The translations under genes were made by a program, and so were the position numbers. The notes beneath the pieces were generated by a model. The model worked only from the letters and a program-made list of their open reading frames with translations, was not told the DNA's origin and searched no databases. 46,139 bases of DNA from Chitinophagaceae bacterium (lineage in GTDB: Bacteria > Bacteroidota > Bacteroidia > Chitinophagales > Chitinophagaceae), in NCBI GenBank assembly GCA_004173355.1, contig SEAD01000024.1, forward strand, positions 1 to 46,139, read 5' to 3'. Each line of letters begins with the position of its first letter. Within the stretch, counting starts at the first letter, position 1. Positions 1 to 8,459 of the stretch are shown piece by piece.

Positions 1-163
1 AAACAGCAGTTCTTTTGTGATCTGCGAGCTCAGCAGTGAGGTGGAAGCTTTTCTTGACCAGCTTGAACTATTGGAGCTTATGAATGTTACGCCAACTGAA
101 ACTGAGGCCTGGGATATCGTGCAGATGGAAGAAATCGAACGCGAATTACTCGACGGAGAATAA
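1..163 (+). CDS. C-terminal fragment, probable STAS-domain protein
   Basis: Only the last 53 codons are present, read in the frame that begins at base 2 and ends with TAA at 161-163. The fragment is strongly acidic and leucine-rich at its end (for example ELLELMNVTPTETEAWDIV, then a run of Glu/Asp). This tail resembles small Bacteroidota STAS proteins (anti-sigma-factor antagonist fold) that I recall next to the ribonuclease Z gene, and rnz does follow two genes downstream. The identification rests on that memory of context and on the tail alone, because the fold core lies outside the window. It could equally be an unrelated acidic protein. The next gene starts 9 bases after the stop, so the two are probably co-transcribed. 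Confidence 0.5.
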   Translation, partial: NSSSFVICELSSEVEAFLDQLELLELMNVTPTETEAWDIVQMEEIERELLDGE

Positions 164-172
164 ACCACCGCC

Positions 173-1060
173 ATGCATCCCTCTTCCGAAACCATCAACC
201 TGATCAAACAGGTCCTTCCGGATGAACTGGACGCCGCCAGCTCGCTGCTGCAGTTCCAGCCCGTGACCGGAGGCTCGGTCAACCATTGTTACCGCGTGGT
301 GCTCGACCAGCAGAACAGCTGGTTCCTCAAACTCAACAGCCAGGAATTATATCCCGAATTATTCAGCCAGGAAGTAAAGGGGCTTGCCGCGCTCCGGCGC
401 AGGAAGCAGGTGCAGGTGAGTTCGGTCGTGGCCTGCAGTGAGGACGGCGACCAGCAATTCCTGCTCCTGAAATGGATCAAGAGCGGCCCGCGCACCCAGG
501 CATTCTGGACCCGCCTGGGCGAACAGATGGCACAGCTGCACCAGAACAGCGGACCCGACTATGGCTGGCCGGAGGATAATTATATCGGTTCCCTGAGCCA
601 GTGGAACTCGTTTGATGCCGACTGGATCAGTTTTTTTATTTCCCAGCGGATCAATCCGCAACTGGAGGCAGCGCTCGCAAAAAAACTGATCAACCGCGAG
701 ATCATGGCCCAGTTTGAAAGACTCTTTCCCCGGCTGCTCTTTATTTTCGACACCGAGAAACCGGCATTGCTCCATGGGGACCTGTGGAGCGGCAACCTGA
801 TGTGCAATGAGAAGTCGGAACCCGTGCTGATCGACCCCGCGGTTTACTACGGGCATCGCAGCATGGATCTCGGTATGACCACCCTGTTCGGGGGCTTCGA
901 CCCGATGTTTTACGATGCCTATGCCTATCATTATCCCCTGCATCCCGACCATGCCGAACAATGGGAGATCTCCAACCTCTATCCCCTGCTGGTACACCTC
1001 AACCTTTTCGGGATCCAGTATCTTCCGCGGATCGTCGCAATCCTGAAACGCTATATTTAG
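173..1060 (+). CDS. Fructosamine kinase family protein
   Basis: A 295-residue kinase-like protein of the fructosamine/ketosamine-3-kinase family, which phosphorylates the sugar part of glycated amines so that the adduct falls off (protein or amino-acid deglycation in the cytoplasm). Seen directly: the catalytic-loop signature HGDLWSGN at residues 201-208 with Asp203 as the likely catalytic base, followed by IDPAVYYG at about 220-227, which supplies the metal-binding Asp221. The N-terminal part has the family's glycine-rich GGSVNHCYR stretch (33-41). Length is normal for the family. The ATG at 173 lies 9 bases after the upstream stop and rnz begins 13 bases downstream, so it sits in a short (+) cluster. 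Substrate (fructosamine, ribulosamine or another glycated amine) cannot be told from sequence. Confidence 0.88.
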   Translation: MHPSSETINLIKQVLPDELDAASSLLQFQPVTGGSVNHCYRVVLDQQNSWFLKLNSQELYPELFSQEVKGLAALRRRKQVQVSSVVACSEDGDQQFLLLKWIKSGPRTQAFWTRLGEQMAQLHQNSGPDYGWPEDNYIGSLSQWNSFDADWISFFISQRINPQLEAALAKKLINREIMAQFERLFPRLLFIFDTEKPALLHGDLWSGNLMCNEKSEPVLIDPAVYYGHRSMDLGMTTLFGGFDPMFYDAYAYHYPLHPDHAEQWEISNLYPLLVHLNLFGIQYLPRIVAILKRYI

Positions 1061-1073
1061 TATTTTTATCCCT

Positions 1074-1976
1074 ATGCTCGCAGTAACGATCCTTGGAAAT
1101 AATTCAGCCGTCCCGGCATTTGACAGACATCCCACCAGTCAGGTAGTGACCCTCGACGGCATGCAGTTCCTCGTGGATTGCGGCGAAGGCACACAGATCC
1201 AGATGATCAATTACAAAATCAGGCGGGCCCGGATCTCCCATATATTTATTTCACACCTGCATGGCGACCATTATTTCGGGCTGGTGGGACTGATCAATTC
1301 CTTCGGGCTGCTCGGGCACCTGCAGGAGCTGCATGTCTTCGGACCCGCACCACTGGAAGAAATCATCGGCATCCAGCTTCGGGTAGCGGAAACCCGGCTC
1401 TGTTACCCGATCCATTTCCACACCATCAGCGGTGAAGCCGTGCTGGTGGACAATGACAAGGTCACCATCAGCTGTTTTCCTACACAGCACCGGATTGAAT
1501 GTTATGGTTTTTTTTTCCAGGAAAAGAAAAAACCCCGCCGGCTGATCCTCGACGCCGTGCGGCAGAACAATATCCCGGTACATTTTTATGAGCGGCTGAA
1601 ACAAGGGGAAGATTTTATCAGCTCCTCGGGTGAAGTAATCCGGAATGAGTGGCTCACCTCCGCTGCCCCGAAAGGTAAATCCTATGCCTTCTGTGCGGAT
1701 ACCCGTTACAACGAAGAAATGATCCCCTATATCGAAGGTGCGGACATGATTTACCATGAGACTACGTACCTGGACAACCTGCGCGAGCGCGCCTTTGAGC
1801 GGTTCCACTCCACTACGGTACAGGCTGCGATGATTGCACAGAAAGCCGGGGCAAAAAAGTTGCTCGTCGGGCATTTCAGCAGCAAGTATGACACGCTGGA
1901 TGAATTTGAAACCGAAACACGTGCGGTATTCCCCAACACCGAGATCGCAAAGGAAGGCGTCACCTACAGGGTATAA
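1074..1976 (+). CDS. rnz: Ribonuclease Z
   Basis: A 300-residue metallo-beta-lactamase-fold endonuclease that removes the 3' trailer from tRNA precursors. The zinc signature HLHGDH is at residues 61-66 (His61, His63, Asp65, His66). Further ligands are visible at His139 (PTQHR), Asp209 (CADTRY) and His267 (LLVGHFSSKY), so the dinuclear site is complete. The N-terminus (VTILGNNSAVP) and the size fit the short bacterial form, and the HST triad near 245-247 is also typical. The ATG at 1074 follows the fructosamine kinase stop by 13 bases. The gene is convergent with dapA and only 16 bases separate the two stop codons, leaving little room for a terminator. Confidence 0.95.
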   Translation: MLAVTILGNNSAVPAFDRHPTSQVVTLDGMQFLVDCGEGTQIQMINYKIRRARISHIFISHLHGDHYFGLVGLINSFGLLGHLQELHVFGPAPLEEIIGIQLRVAETRLCYPIHFHTISGEAVLVDNDKVTISCFPTQHRIECYGFFFQEKKKPRRLILDAVRQNNIPVHFYERLKQGEDFISSSGEVIRNEWLTSAAPKGKSYAFCADTRYNEEMIPYIEGADMIYHETTYLDNLRERAFERFHSTTVQAAMIAQKAGAKKLLVGHFSSKYDTLDEFETETRAVFPNTEIAKEGVTYRV

Positions 1977-1992
1977 AAAGGAAGGAAGCTGT

Positions 1993-2895
1993 TCAGGCAA
2001 CCACTGCGCTGTCCACTGTAGTCATCAGTTCCCGGATCCGCGTGTGCAGTGATTCGCTCACGGGCCATACAGGCATCCTGGAGATGTTTTCACAAAGACC
2101 CATTTCGGATAAATAGGCTTTCACGCCTGCGGGTGAGCCTTCGGCAAACAGGGTGCTGATAATATCGGTGAAACGGTAATGCTGGCGTCGTGCTTCGGCA
2201 TAGTCCCCCGCGAGACAGGCCCGTACCATATCCGAAAATCCTTTGGGATATGCATTCGCCAGTACTGATGTAACCCCATCCGCCCCAAGCGCAATCATTG
2301 GCAGCGTCAGTGCGTCATCCCCGCTGATCACCATGAATCCTTCGGGTTTGTATTTAATGACCTGCATAACCTGTTCGAGATTGCCACTCGCTTCCTTGGT
2401 TGCAAATACGTTCGGGCATTCGCGGGCAATGCGCAACTGCGTGTCGGCAGTGAGATTCTGTCCCGTGCGACCAGGTACATTATAAATCATCAGCGGCAGC
2501 GGAGTGGCCGCATCGAGCATTTTGTAGTGCTGGAACAAACCTTCCTGGTTGGGTTTGTTGTAATAGGGCGATACCGAAAGGATGGCATCATAGCCCGTGA
2601 GGTCATACTTTTTAAAATGGCTGATTACCTCCAGCGTATCGTTGCCCCCGATCCCTGCGACCAGCGGTAAACGTCCGTTGACAGCCGACTGGATAAAGGA
2701 GAAGAGCTCCTGTTTTTCCTCGCCGTGCACGGTTGCACTCTCACCCGTGGTACCCAGGACCACGAGGTAATCGGTGCCATTGGCAATCCAGAATTCCACC
2801 AGCTTCGCATAGTTCTTCCAGTCGATAGTCCTGTCCTGGTTGAACGGTGTAACAATTGCGATTCCTGTGCCGGTGAATTTTTGCCTGAGTGACAT
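1993..2895 (-). CDS. dapA: 4-hydroxy-tetrahydrodipicolinate synthase
   Basis: A 300-residue class I aldolase that condenses pyruvate with L-aspartate-4-semialdehyde, the first committed step of lysine and meso-diaminopimelate synthesis. The Schiff-base lysine is Lys167 in FATKEASGN. The GTTGES loop (48-53) and Tyr138 in MIYNVPGRTG complete the proton-relay triad. YYNKPNQEGL (111-120) is also a family signature. Length is normal. accA lies 58 bases upstream on the same strand, and no terminator is visible between them, so the pair may be one transcript. The product feeds peptidoglycan precursor synthesis, which fits the nearby L,D-transpeptidase only loosely. Confidence 0.95.
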   Translation of the reverse strand: MSLRQKFTGTGIAIVTPFNQDRTIDWKNYAKLVEFWIANGTDYLVVLGTTGESATVHGEEKQELFSFIQSAVNGRLPLVAGIGGNDTLEVISHFKKYDLTGYDAILSVSPYYNKPNQEGLFQHYKMLDAATPLPLMIYNVPGRTGQNLTADTQLRIARECPNVFATKEASGNLEQVMQVIKYKPEGFMVISGDDALTLPMIALGADGVTSVLANAYPKGFSDMVRACLAGDYAEARRQHYRFTDIISTLFAEGSPAGVKAYLSEMGLCENISRMPVWPVSESLHTRIRELMTTVDSAVVA

Positions 2896-2953
2896 GGTGA
2901 TTTAATATCAGTTAAAAAATGATTGAATAAAAACGGGAGAGCCGGTGTTATGG

Positions 2954-3925
2954 TCAGGCTTCTTCCCAGAAACCCATCTTACCGAATTTCTCAATGCGGT
3001 TGTTGATGCGTTCTTCGGGAGTGAATTTTTTCAGGTCCTGCAGCACCGGTATCAGAAACTCCTTTAGTTTATCGGCTGCCTCCTGGTAATCCCAGTGCGC
3101 GCCACCGGCGGGTTCAGGAATGATACCATCCACCAGGCCGAAACCATTCATCTTATCTGCCGTAAGCTTCAGCTGCTCTGCCGCAATTTCTTTTTTATCC
3201 CAACTTCTCCAGAGGATGGAGGAACAGCTTTCCGGACTGATCACGGTGTACCAGGTATTTTCCATCATATACACCTTGTCACCTACGCCGATCCCCATGG
3301 CGCCACCACTGGCCCCTTCACCGATGATTACACAGATCACGGGGACCTTCAGGCGGATCATCTCATATATGTTGCGTGCGATCGCCTCACCCTGCCCGCG
3401 TTCCTCGGCTTCAAGACCCGGAAACGCACCAGGGGTATCAATCAGTGTGATAATTGGTTTGTTGAATTTTTCGGCGAGACGCATCAGCCGGAGGGCCTTG
3501 CGGTAACCTTCCGGATTGGCCATCCCGAAATTGCGAAGCTGGCGCATTTTTGTGTTGATCCCTTTCTGCTGTCCGATCAGCATGACCGTTTCGCCATTCA
3601 GGCTGGCAAAGCCGCCAACCATGGCCTTATCATCCTTCACATTGCGGTCGCCGTAAAGCTCCACAAAGTTTTCGGTCATTTTATCGATGTACTTGAGGGT
3701 ATACGGACGGTCAGGATGTCGGCTCAGCTGCACACGCTGCCAGCTGCTGAGATCCTTGGTAATCTCCGCGCGTTTTTCAATGATGCTTTCCTCGAGGAGC
3801 TGCAGCTGGGAACTGAGGTCAAGTTTCGTCTTTTCCTGGCGGTTGCGGGTGATTTCGATTTCATCAATCAGGTCCTTAACCGGTCGTTCAAAATCCAGAA
3901 ACTGTCGATTGGCGTTGCTTGGCAT
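2954..3925 (-). CDS. accA: Acetyl-CoA carboxylase, carboxyltransferase subunit alpha
   Basis: A 323-residue AccA. It transfers the carboxyl group from biotin on AccB to acetyl-CoA as part of the AccA2D2 complex, making malonyl-CoA for fatty-acid synthesis. Seen: the N-terminal coiled helix with the conserved FERPVKDL motif, the [14 protein letters not shown] stretch (about 63-76), the crotonase-type oxyanion region [19 protein letters not shown] (about 202-220) and [10 protein letters not shown] (about 161-170). Length matches the family. accD, accB and accC are not in the window, which is usual for Bacteroidota. A possible promoter box (TAATTTAG, - strand, 3943-3950) lies 17 bases before the ATG. 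Confidence 0.95.
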   Translation of the reverse strand: MPSNANRQFLDFERPVKDLIDEIEITRNRQEKTKLDLSSQLQLLEESIIEKRAEITKDLSSWQRVQLSRHPDRPYTLKYIDKMTENFVELYGDRNVKDDKAMVGGFASLNGETVMLIGQQKGINTKMRQLRNFGMANPEGYRKALRLMRLAEKFNKPIITLIDTPGAFPGLEAEERGQGEAIARNIYEMIRLKVPVICVIIGEGASGGAMGIGVGDKVYMMENTWYTVISPESCSSILWRSWDKKEIAAEQLKLTADKMNGFGLVDGIIPEPAGGAHWDYQEAADKLKEFLIPVLQDLKKFTPEERINNRIEKFGKMGFWEEA

Positions 3926-3942
3926 AGTTACTTAATGAGCGG

Positions 3943-3950
3943 CTAAATTA
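3943..3950 (-). promoter_or_regulatory. Possible -7 box upstream of accA
   Basis: Read on the - strand this is TAATTTAG, one base away from the Bacteroidota -7 consensus TAnnTTTG, and it is followed by CCGC as in stronger promoters of this window. It would give a leader of roughly 12 bases for accA. I found no TTTG-type -33 box at the expected distance, so confidence is low. Confidence 0.3.
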
Positions 3951-4002
3951 AGGATAATATAATAATCCGCTTGCCGCTGTTGCCGATAAGTTCAGCAGGC
4001 CC

Positions 4003-4755
4003 TCAGGCTGCCGGCTGCAGCAAGGCCGAATGGGCCAGGTAAGAACGGTCGTTCGAATAAATGAACAGGCAGGTACCACCCTTGATCGCATTGATAATGG
4101 GTGCAGCCTCGCGGCTTGACACTGCCGGGCATCCGTAACTGCGGCCCATAAAACCATTAGCCTGCAGGAATGTGGGACTTACATAATCGGCACCATGTAA
4201 TACGATGGCACGCTCGAGTGCGCGGTCATTGATTCCTTTTTCCAGTCCATGGAGTTTGAGTGAATATCCATTGCCCCCGATATAGGTGTCACCTGTACGG
4301 TAAAAACCCAGACTGCTCTTGTTGGACGACATCGTGTTGGAAAATGATGCTGCCATCTCTTTACCGGAATTCCTTCCATGCGCCACCCAGGTATTAAAGA
4401 GTACGCGGTAATTGTTGAGATCTATTATATACATACGCTTCTCCGAACTCGGGCGGCTGAAATCACAGATCGTCACAATCGAATCATTCTGCAATTCACC
4501 TTTCGCTTTCAGTTCTTCGATACCACGGACGGTATACTCATATGCTTCCTTGCTGAGACCGGAATTTTCGAGATGGAGACTATCATATACGGATGACACA
4601 AGGCCATGCATGGCTCCATGCATCGACCCGCTGCTGATCTTTTTGCCCGTAACCTTTTTTTCAGTGCTGTGACGCACGTATCCGAATGACAGCAGGAAAA
4701 AGGAAACGACAGAAAGGATGGTAAAAATGGAGAAACCCTTGAAGCTGATTTTCAT
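4003..4755 (-). CDS. Murein L,D-transpeptidase, YkuD_2 family
   Basis: A 250-residue exported protein of the Bacteroidota-type L,D-transpeptidase family (YkuD_2). Such enzymes are expected to act on peptidoglycan stem peptides. I start it at the ATG at 4755 because this gives a clean N-terminal signal or anchor segment (about residues 9-25, FSIFTILSVVSFFLLSF); the frame stays open to 4902 but the added residues look like translated leader. The catalytic signature is intact: His187 in IVLHGADYV and Cys209 in RSYGCPAVS. A small-residue and proline pattern around the Cys is as in the family. The cellular substrate and whether it cross-links or hydrolyses cannot be read from sequence. It stands alone on the - strand with an unusually long upstream region. 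Confidence 0.87.
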   Translation of the reverse strand: MKISFKGFSIFTILSVVSFFLLSFGYVRHSTEKKVTGKKISSGSMHGAMHGLVSSVYDSLHLENSGLSKEAYEYTVRGIEELKAKGELQNDSIVTICDFSRPSSEKRMYIIDLNNYRVLFNTWVAHGRNSGKEMAASFSNTMSSNKSSLGFYRTGDTYIGGNGYSLKLHGLEKGINDRALERAIVLHGADYVSPTFLQANGFMGRSYGCPAVSSREAAPIINAIKGGTCLFIYSNDRSYLAHSALLQPAA

Positions 4756-5400
4756 ATTGTATTGGTTTTTTTCAGGATGAATAAATGGACAGGTACTGGC
4801 AGGTGCCGCATCAGGCGCTGGTTCCGGCAGTGACCGCACTATGCAACAATGACGCCGGAAAGCCTTAAAAAAATCTAAAAATGAAATTAGTTCCTGTGCC
4901 ATAGAACAGCATGGCGGCCATATTGTTCAGAAATGAATTCACATCACGATACGAGTTTATTGAGCTGTCATACCTGTGACAATGCAGGCTTCACAATACT
5001 GTTTTATTATATCTGTTGCGATGTTTCCACGTTTTGCAACCTGCGTGCCAATTCATATAATCAAACAAACTATATATCAAACCTGATTACATATAAGCAC
5101 TTAGCACCATCCGATTATCTGCTTATTATTCGACTTGCCATGTCAGGATGTAGTATATAACCTACGCCGGCAGGGGTTTGCAGCTTACAGTTGTTTTTTG
5201 ATTTTATTAACGGGATAAGTTTTCATATCACATGCAAAATCTTTTTGTTGTAAGTAAAAAGGGTTAAAAACTTATTTGCGATCAAGAAAAACGGCACAGA
5301 GGGAATACCGCGCAATGTTTTCGGTTTATGGCATAGAACTTGAAAAGTCGCAGCGGCTTTAATCCAACTAATACGTTTAAAATCTTAATTGAGTAGCAAA
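4756..5400. other. Long AT-rich intergenic region between divergent genes
   Basis: About 645 bases separate the divergent transpeptidase and esterase genes, by far the longest gap here. It is visibly AT-richer than its surroundings, especially 5040-5280. A 75-codon open frame at 4933-5160 lacks coding character and I do not call it. A small inverted repeat TGTCA-N6-TGACA is at 4966-4981. I found no perfect TAnnTTTG box for either neighbour, so the promoters here may depend on an activator, or on an alternative sigma factor, or have simply escaped me. No RNA gene, repeat or mobile-element end was recognised. Confidence 0.6.
4966..4981. promoter_or_regulatory. Inverted repeat, possible operator
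   Basis: TGTCA and TGACA are separated by six bases, the 5-6-5 spacing of CRP/FNR-family operators, although the sequence differs from the CRP consensus TGTGA-N6-TCACA. It lies in the long gene-free region, about 210 bases upstream of the transpeptidase start and 430 upstream of the esterase start. A match this short can occur by chance. Confidence 0.2.
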
Positions 5401-7374
5401 ATGAAAAACCCTATCCTGCGCGGCGGATTTATCGCCGTGATCCTACTAACCCTTACATCCTTTTTTACACAGGCAATTGCCCAGGTCCAGACACCCAGGT
5501 ACATTTCAATTGCACAGAACTCCGGTGGCTTTTACGAGTATCTCCCTGCAGGGTACAGTTCAACCGGAACCGAAACTTATCCAGTGATCATCTTCATCCA
5601 TGGCCTTGGCGAAAAAGGCAGTGGCAGTGCGAGCACTCTTCCGCTGGTGCTGAAGAATGGTCTTCCAAAGGTGATCAGCCAGGGCAAGTTCCCTGCATCA
5701 TTCACTGTGAATGGCAGGACCAGCAAATTCATCGTTATCTCCCCGCAGTTTGCCACATGGCCTGGTGCGCTCCAGGTGGGTCAGGTAATTGATTACGCAA
5801 AGAAAACCTACAAAGCAGATGCTTCCCGCATTTATGTTACCGGTCTGAGCATGGGCGGTGGTTGTGTATGGGATGGTGCAGTCAACACTGCAAATGCCCC
5901 CCGTATCGCTGCTATCGTTCCTGTATGTGGTGCACGTGCTGCATCTGCAACCGGTGCGCGTGTGATCGCTACCAACAATATGGCCGTATGGGCACTTCAC
6001 AATGAGTCGGACCCTACCGTTGTCTCTTCTTATACCAAGGGCTGGATCGCTGCCATCAACACGGCACCGGCTCCGAACCCAAAAGCACGCATGACGATCT
6101 TCCCTGTGAGTGGTCATGATGCCTGGACAAAAAGTTACGACCCGAACTACCGGGAAGACGGCAAGAACATCTATGAGTGGATGCTCCAGTATTCCACCAG
6201 CCGTTCAGCTGCCGCGCCTCCGGCGCCTCCTGCAGCCAATGTAGCACCGGTGGTAAATGCGGGTGCAGACCGTTCCGTGACCCTGCCAACCAGCAGTGTA
6301 CAGCTGGCAGGTTCAGCAACAGATGCCGATGGCACTATTGCAAAATATGCATGGACTGTAACATCAGGACCTTCCGGTTCATCTTTCAGCAACAACGCAA
6401 CTGCCGCGACTACCATCTCCGGACTGGTGGAAGGTACTTACCTTGTTCGCCTCACAGCCACCGACAACAGCGGTGCCAACGCAGCAGATGAACTGAAAAT
6501 TGTGGTAGCTGCCGATCCTACTACCACCCTGCCTCCTCCCGTTCCTCCTACTGCACCTTCAGCGAAATACATCCGTGTGAAAGTATTCGGCGGTTCAGTA
6601 CCCTACAGCAGCACTGAATGGAACAACTGGAACGTAGGTACCGGTATCAAGACCAATATCGCCAGCAACTTGCTCAACTATTCAGATGCCACTCCATCCA
6701 CAGTGAAAGTATCGATGAACTACAGCGGTGGTATCGGTGACAACGGCACATCCTATGCCGGTGGTATGGCTCCGAAAGAAGTACTGCGCCATTGCTCCTA
6801 TTCAACTACTGCACGGATCATTACTTTCACCGGGCTGAACAGCAGCAAGAAATACGACTTCGAATTTTATGCATCACGTGCCACTAACCCGGGCAACAGT
6901 TCTAAATTCGAAACCGGCGCCCTGGCGAAATCTGTGGCTACCCAGAACAACTTTACCAATAAGGTTTCCTTCAGCGGCCTGACGCCTGATGCTTCCGGTA
7001 AAATCGTGATCGAACTTAACAGGACAGCTACTTACAGCTACCTCAATGGTTTCTCCGTCACAGAAGGTTCGGCTGTCGCTACAGCAAGTGTTGCTCGTAA
7101 CGCTGCCGCAACTGAAGAAGTCACTGCCATTGAAGCTGCACCGGCTGCCACACAGGACCGCACTGCGCTCAAGCTGAATACAGCCCGTTCGGGTTCGTTC
7201 AGCCTCAGCATCACTGACCTGGAAGGCAAAGTGGTAAAGGAAATGACCGTCACCAAAACACAATCCGGCGTATCCCAGTCGTACATCAGCCTGAAAGGCC
7301 TTGCAGCCGGACAGTACATCGTGATTGCAACGCAGAAAGACTACCAGGAAGCAGTACTTGTAAACAAACTCTAA
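5401..7374 (+). CDS. T9SS-exported alpha/beta hydrolase (esterase/depolymerase-like) with PKD-like domain
   Basis: A 657-residue secreted multidomain enzyme. Residues 1-27 form a signal peptide (hydrophobic core FIAVILLTLTSFF, ending AIAQ). Residues about 30-265 are an alpha/beta hydrolase of the polyhydroxybutyrate-depolymerase/dienelactone-hydrolase type, with nucleophile Ser150 in GLSMGG, probable acid Asp204 in HNESDP and His239 in VSGHDAW. A proline/alanine linker (270-280) leads to a PKD/Ig-like domain (281-370, with NAGADRSV and DADG motifs). A second Pro-rich linker leads to a beta-rich domain I do not recognise (about 389-555). The end (about 590-657) is a type IX secretion sorting domain (ITDLEGKVVKEM, LAAGQYIVIA). 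ATG 5401 is preferred over an in-frame TTG at 5389. The substrate, a polyester or an acylated polysaccharide, is unknown. A lipoprotein gene follows after 40 bases. Confidence 0.85.
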   Translation: MKNPILRGGFIAVILLTLTSFFTQAIAQVQTPRYISIAQNSGGFYEYLPAGYSSTGTETYPVIIFIHGLGEKGSGSASTLPLVLKNGLPKVISQGKFPASFTVNGRTSKFIVISPQFATWPGALQVGQVIDYAKKTYKADASRIYVTGLSMGGGCVWDGAVNTANAPRIAAIVPVCGARAASATGARVIATNNMAVWALHNESDPTVVSSYTKGWIAAINTAPAPNPKARMTIFPVSGHDAWTKSYDPNYREDGKNIYEWMLQYSTSRSAAAPPAPPAANVAPVVNAGADRSVTLPTSSVQLAGSATDADGTIAKYAWTVTSGPSGSSFSNNATAATTISGLVEGTYLVRLTATDNSGANAADELKIVVAADPTTTLPPPVPPTAPSAKYIRVKVFGGSVPYSSTEWNNWNVGTGIKTNIASNLLNYSDATPSTVKVSMNYSGGIGDNGTSYAGGMAPKEVLRHCSYSTTARIITFTGLNSSKKYDFEFYASRATNPGNSSKFETGALAKSVATQNNFTNKVSFSGLTPDASGKIVIELNRTATYSYLNGFSVTEGSAVATASVARNAAATEEVTAIEAAPAATQDRTALKLNTARSGSFSLSITDLEGKVVKEMTVTKTQSGVSQSYISLKGLAAGQYIVIATQKDYQEAVLVNKL

Positions 7375-7414
7375 CCCAACACAATTAATAAACAAACCCA
7401 GTCAACTTCATAAC

Positions 7415-7918
7415 ATGAAAAAATTAATCGTTGCCACCGTAATTGCAGGTCTTATCCTTACTTCCTGCCAGAAAGCCGATAAAGAAGAACTGTCACCTGC
7501 AACTGAAACTGCCGCCTCAGCAACCAGCAGCGCAGCCACTGCATCCGGATGGATCGCGGTAACCTTTAATCCCGGCGCCGCAGGTGCCAAGGGCCAGGTG
7601 CAGTCGCAGGCTTCAGTAAGTTCGGAGATGTTCAGCGAAGCTGTACTCGCGGACGGGCTGGTACTCGTATTCAGCAAGGATGATAAAGGGGTGAATATGC
7701 TTCCTTACCAGGATGCTGCCACAGACTGGAACTATACCGTATCCAAAGGCCAGCTTTCTATCAGTGCTACTGCCGTGAAAGCCGTTGAGTCTGCTTCGGT
7801 CCGTTACATCGTGCTGGAAGCAGCCAAAGTAGCCGAGCTGGAAAAAACCGGTTACAGCCGCGCCGACCTCATCAACCTGCCTTTTGAAAAAGCACAGGTA
7901 CTGTTCGGACTTCAATAA
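7415..7918 (+). CDS. Hypothetical lipoprotein
   Basis: A 167-residue protein of unknown function with a lipoprotein signal: positively charged start, hydrophobic core and the lipobox LILTSC with Cys18 as the lipidated residue. After a Ser/Ala/Thr-rich spacer (about 24-46) comes a compact region of about 120 residues with alternating beta-strand character (WIAVTFN, VLVFSKDD, VRYIVLEA). I recognise no domain. It lies 40 bases after the T9SS-exported hydrolase and before a strong terminator, so the two are very likely co-transcribed. A surface or periplasmic accessory role for that enzyme is an inference from position only. Confidence 0.75.
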   Translation: MKKLIVATVIAGLILTSCQKADKEELSPATETAASATSSAATASGWIAVTFNPGAAGAKGQVQSQASVSSEMFSEAVLADGLVLVFSKDDKGVNMLPYQDAATDWNYTVSKGQLSISATAVKAVESASVRYIVLEAAKVAELEKTGYSRADLINLPFEKAQVLFGLQ

Positions 7919-7944
7919 CCCGATCCCGGGTAACCGAAATAAAA

Positions 7945-7982
7945 AAAATCCCGCCGGCAGCAAAGCCGTGCGGGATTTTTCA
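7945..7982 (+). terminator. Strong intrinsic terminator, probably bidirectional
   Basis: A stem pairs AATCCCGC (7947-7954) with GCGGGATT (7970-7977) and continues as CGGC (7955-7958) with GCCG (7965-7968), one unpaired T at 7969 and a loop AGCAAA. A T-run follows and an A-run precedes, so it can work on both strands. It ends the hydrolase-lipoprotein unit 27 bases after the lipoprotein stop. Confidence 0.88.
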
Positions 7983-8147
7983 TTGGTTGCCAGTCGACTG
8001 GAGATGGCAACCAGTATTTTTCCGGTTTACGCCTACGGCGCCGGATAGCCAGCGGGGGTGAAAAACTGGCATTTTTGATTACCTTTACCACTGTCAAAAA
8101 ACACGGAGGCAGCAGCCACCGTTATTTTCCAGGATAAAGTACATCGT

Positions 8148-8450
8148 ATGCCATTCACACAACCGGGTTTCAATACAGACAGCCAGCAGGATACCGACGT
8201 TCTCACGCTTGAGGATGAAGGTTGCAGCCTGGTAGTCTGGAATGACGAGGTGAACACCTTCGAATGGGTTATCGAAACCCTGATGCAGGTTTGCGGACAC
8301 AGCCATGAACAGGCCGAGCAGTGCTCCTATTTTATCCACTACAAAGGCAAGTATGCGGTTAAGCAGGGTGCGTTTGACGACCTGAAACCAATGTGTGATG
8401 CCATCACTGAACGGGGTATCGGTGCAACTGTGGAGGTAACTGCGGCCTGA
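8148..8450 (+). CDS. clpS: ClpS, N-degron adaptor of the Clp protease
   Basis: A 100-residue ClpS. It binds proteins with destabilising N-terminal residues (Leu, Phe, Tyr, Trp) and hands them to ClpA/ClpC-ClpP. The core begins at about residue 27 with LVVWNDEVNTFEWVI, where NDE/NT corresponds to the conserved ND-x-x-T/N-x-x-x-V signature that forms the N-residue pocket. HYKGKYAV (about 64-71) corresponds to the conserved H-x-x-G segment. A variable acidic N-terminal extension of about 25 residues precedes it, as usual. aat starts 9 bases after its stop, so the adaptor and the enzyme that creates N-degrons are in one unit. A weak upstream box (TACCTTTA, 8080-8087) is possible. Confidence 0.92.
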   Translation: MPFTQPGFNTDSQQDTDVLTLEDEGCSLVVWNDEVNTFEWVIETLMQVCGHSHEQAEQCSYFIHYKGKYAVKQGAFDDLKPMCDAITERGIGATVEVTAA

Positions 8451-8459
8451 CCGCGGCTT

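Noticed and set aside
3095-3946. 283-codon frame antisense to accA
   Set aside because: Mirror of accA, no independent signal or domain, and it spans the accA start region only by chance.
4933-5160. 75-codon open frame in the long intergenic region
   Set aside because: No codon-use bias, no recognisable signal or domain, low-GC composition and many rare-looking residues (several Cys, Tyr and Ile); probably chance.
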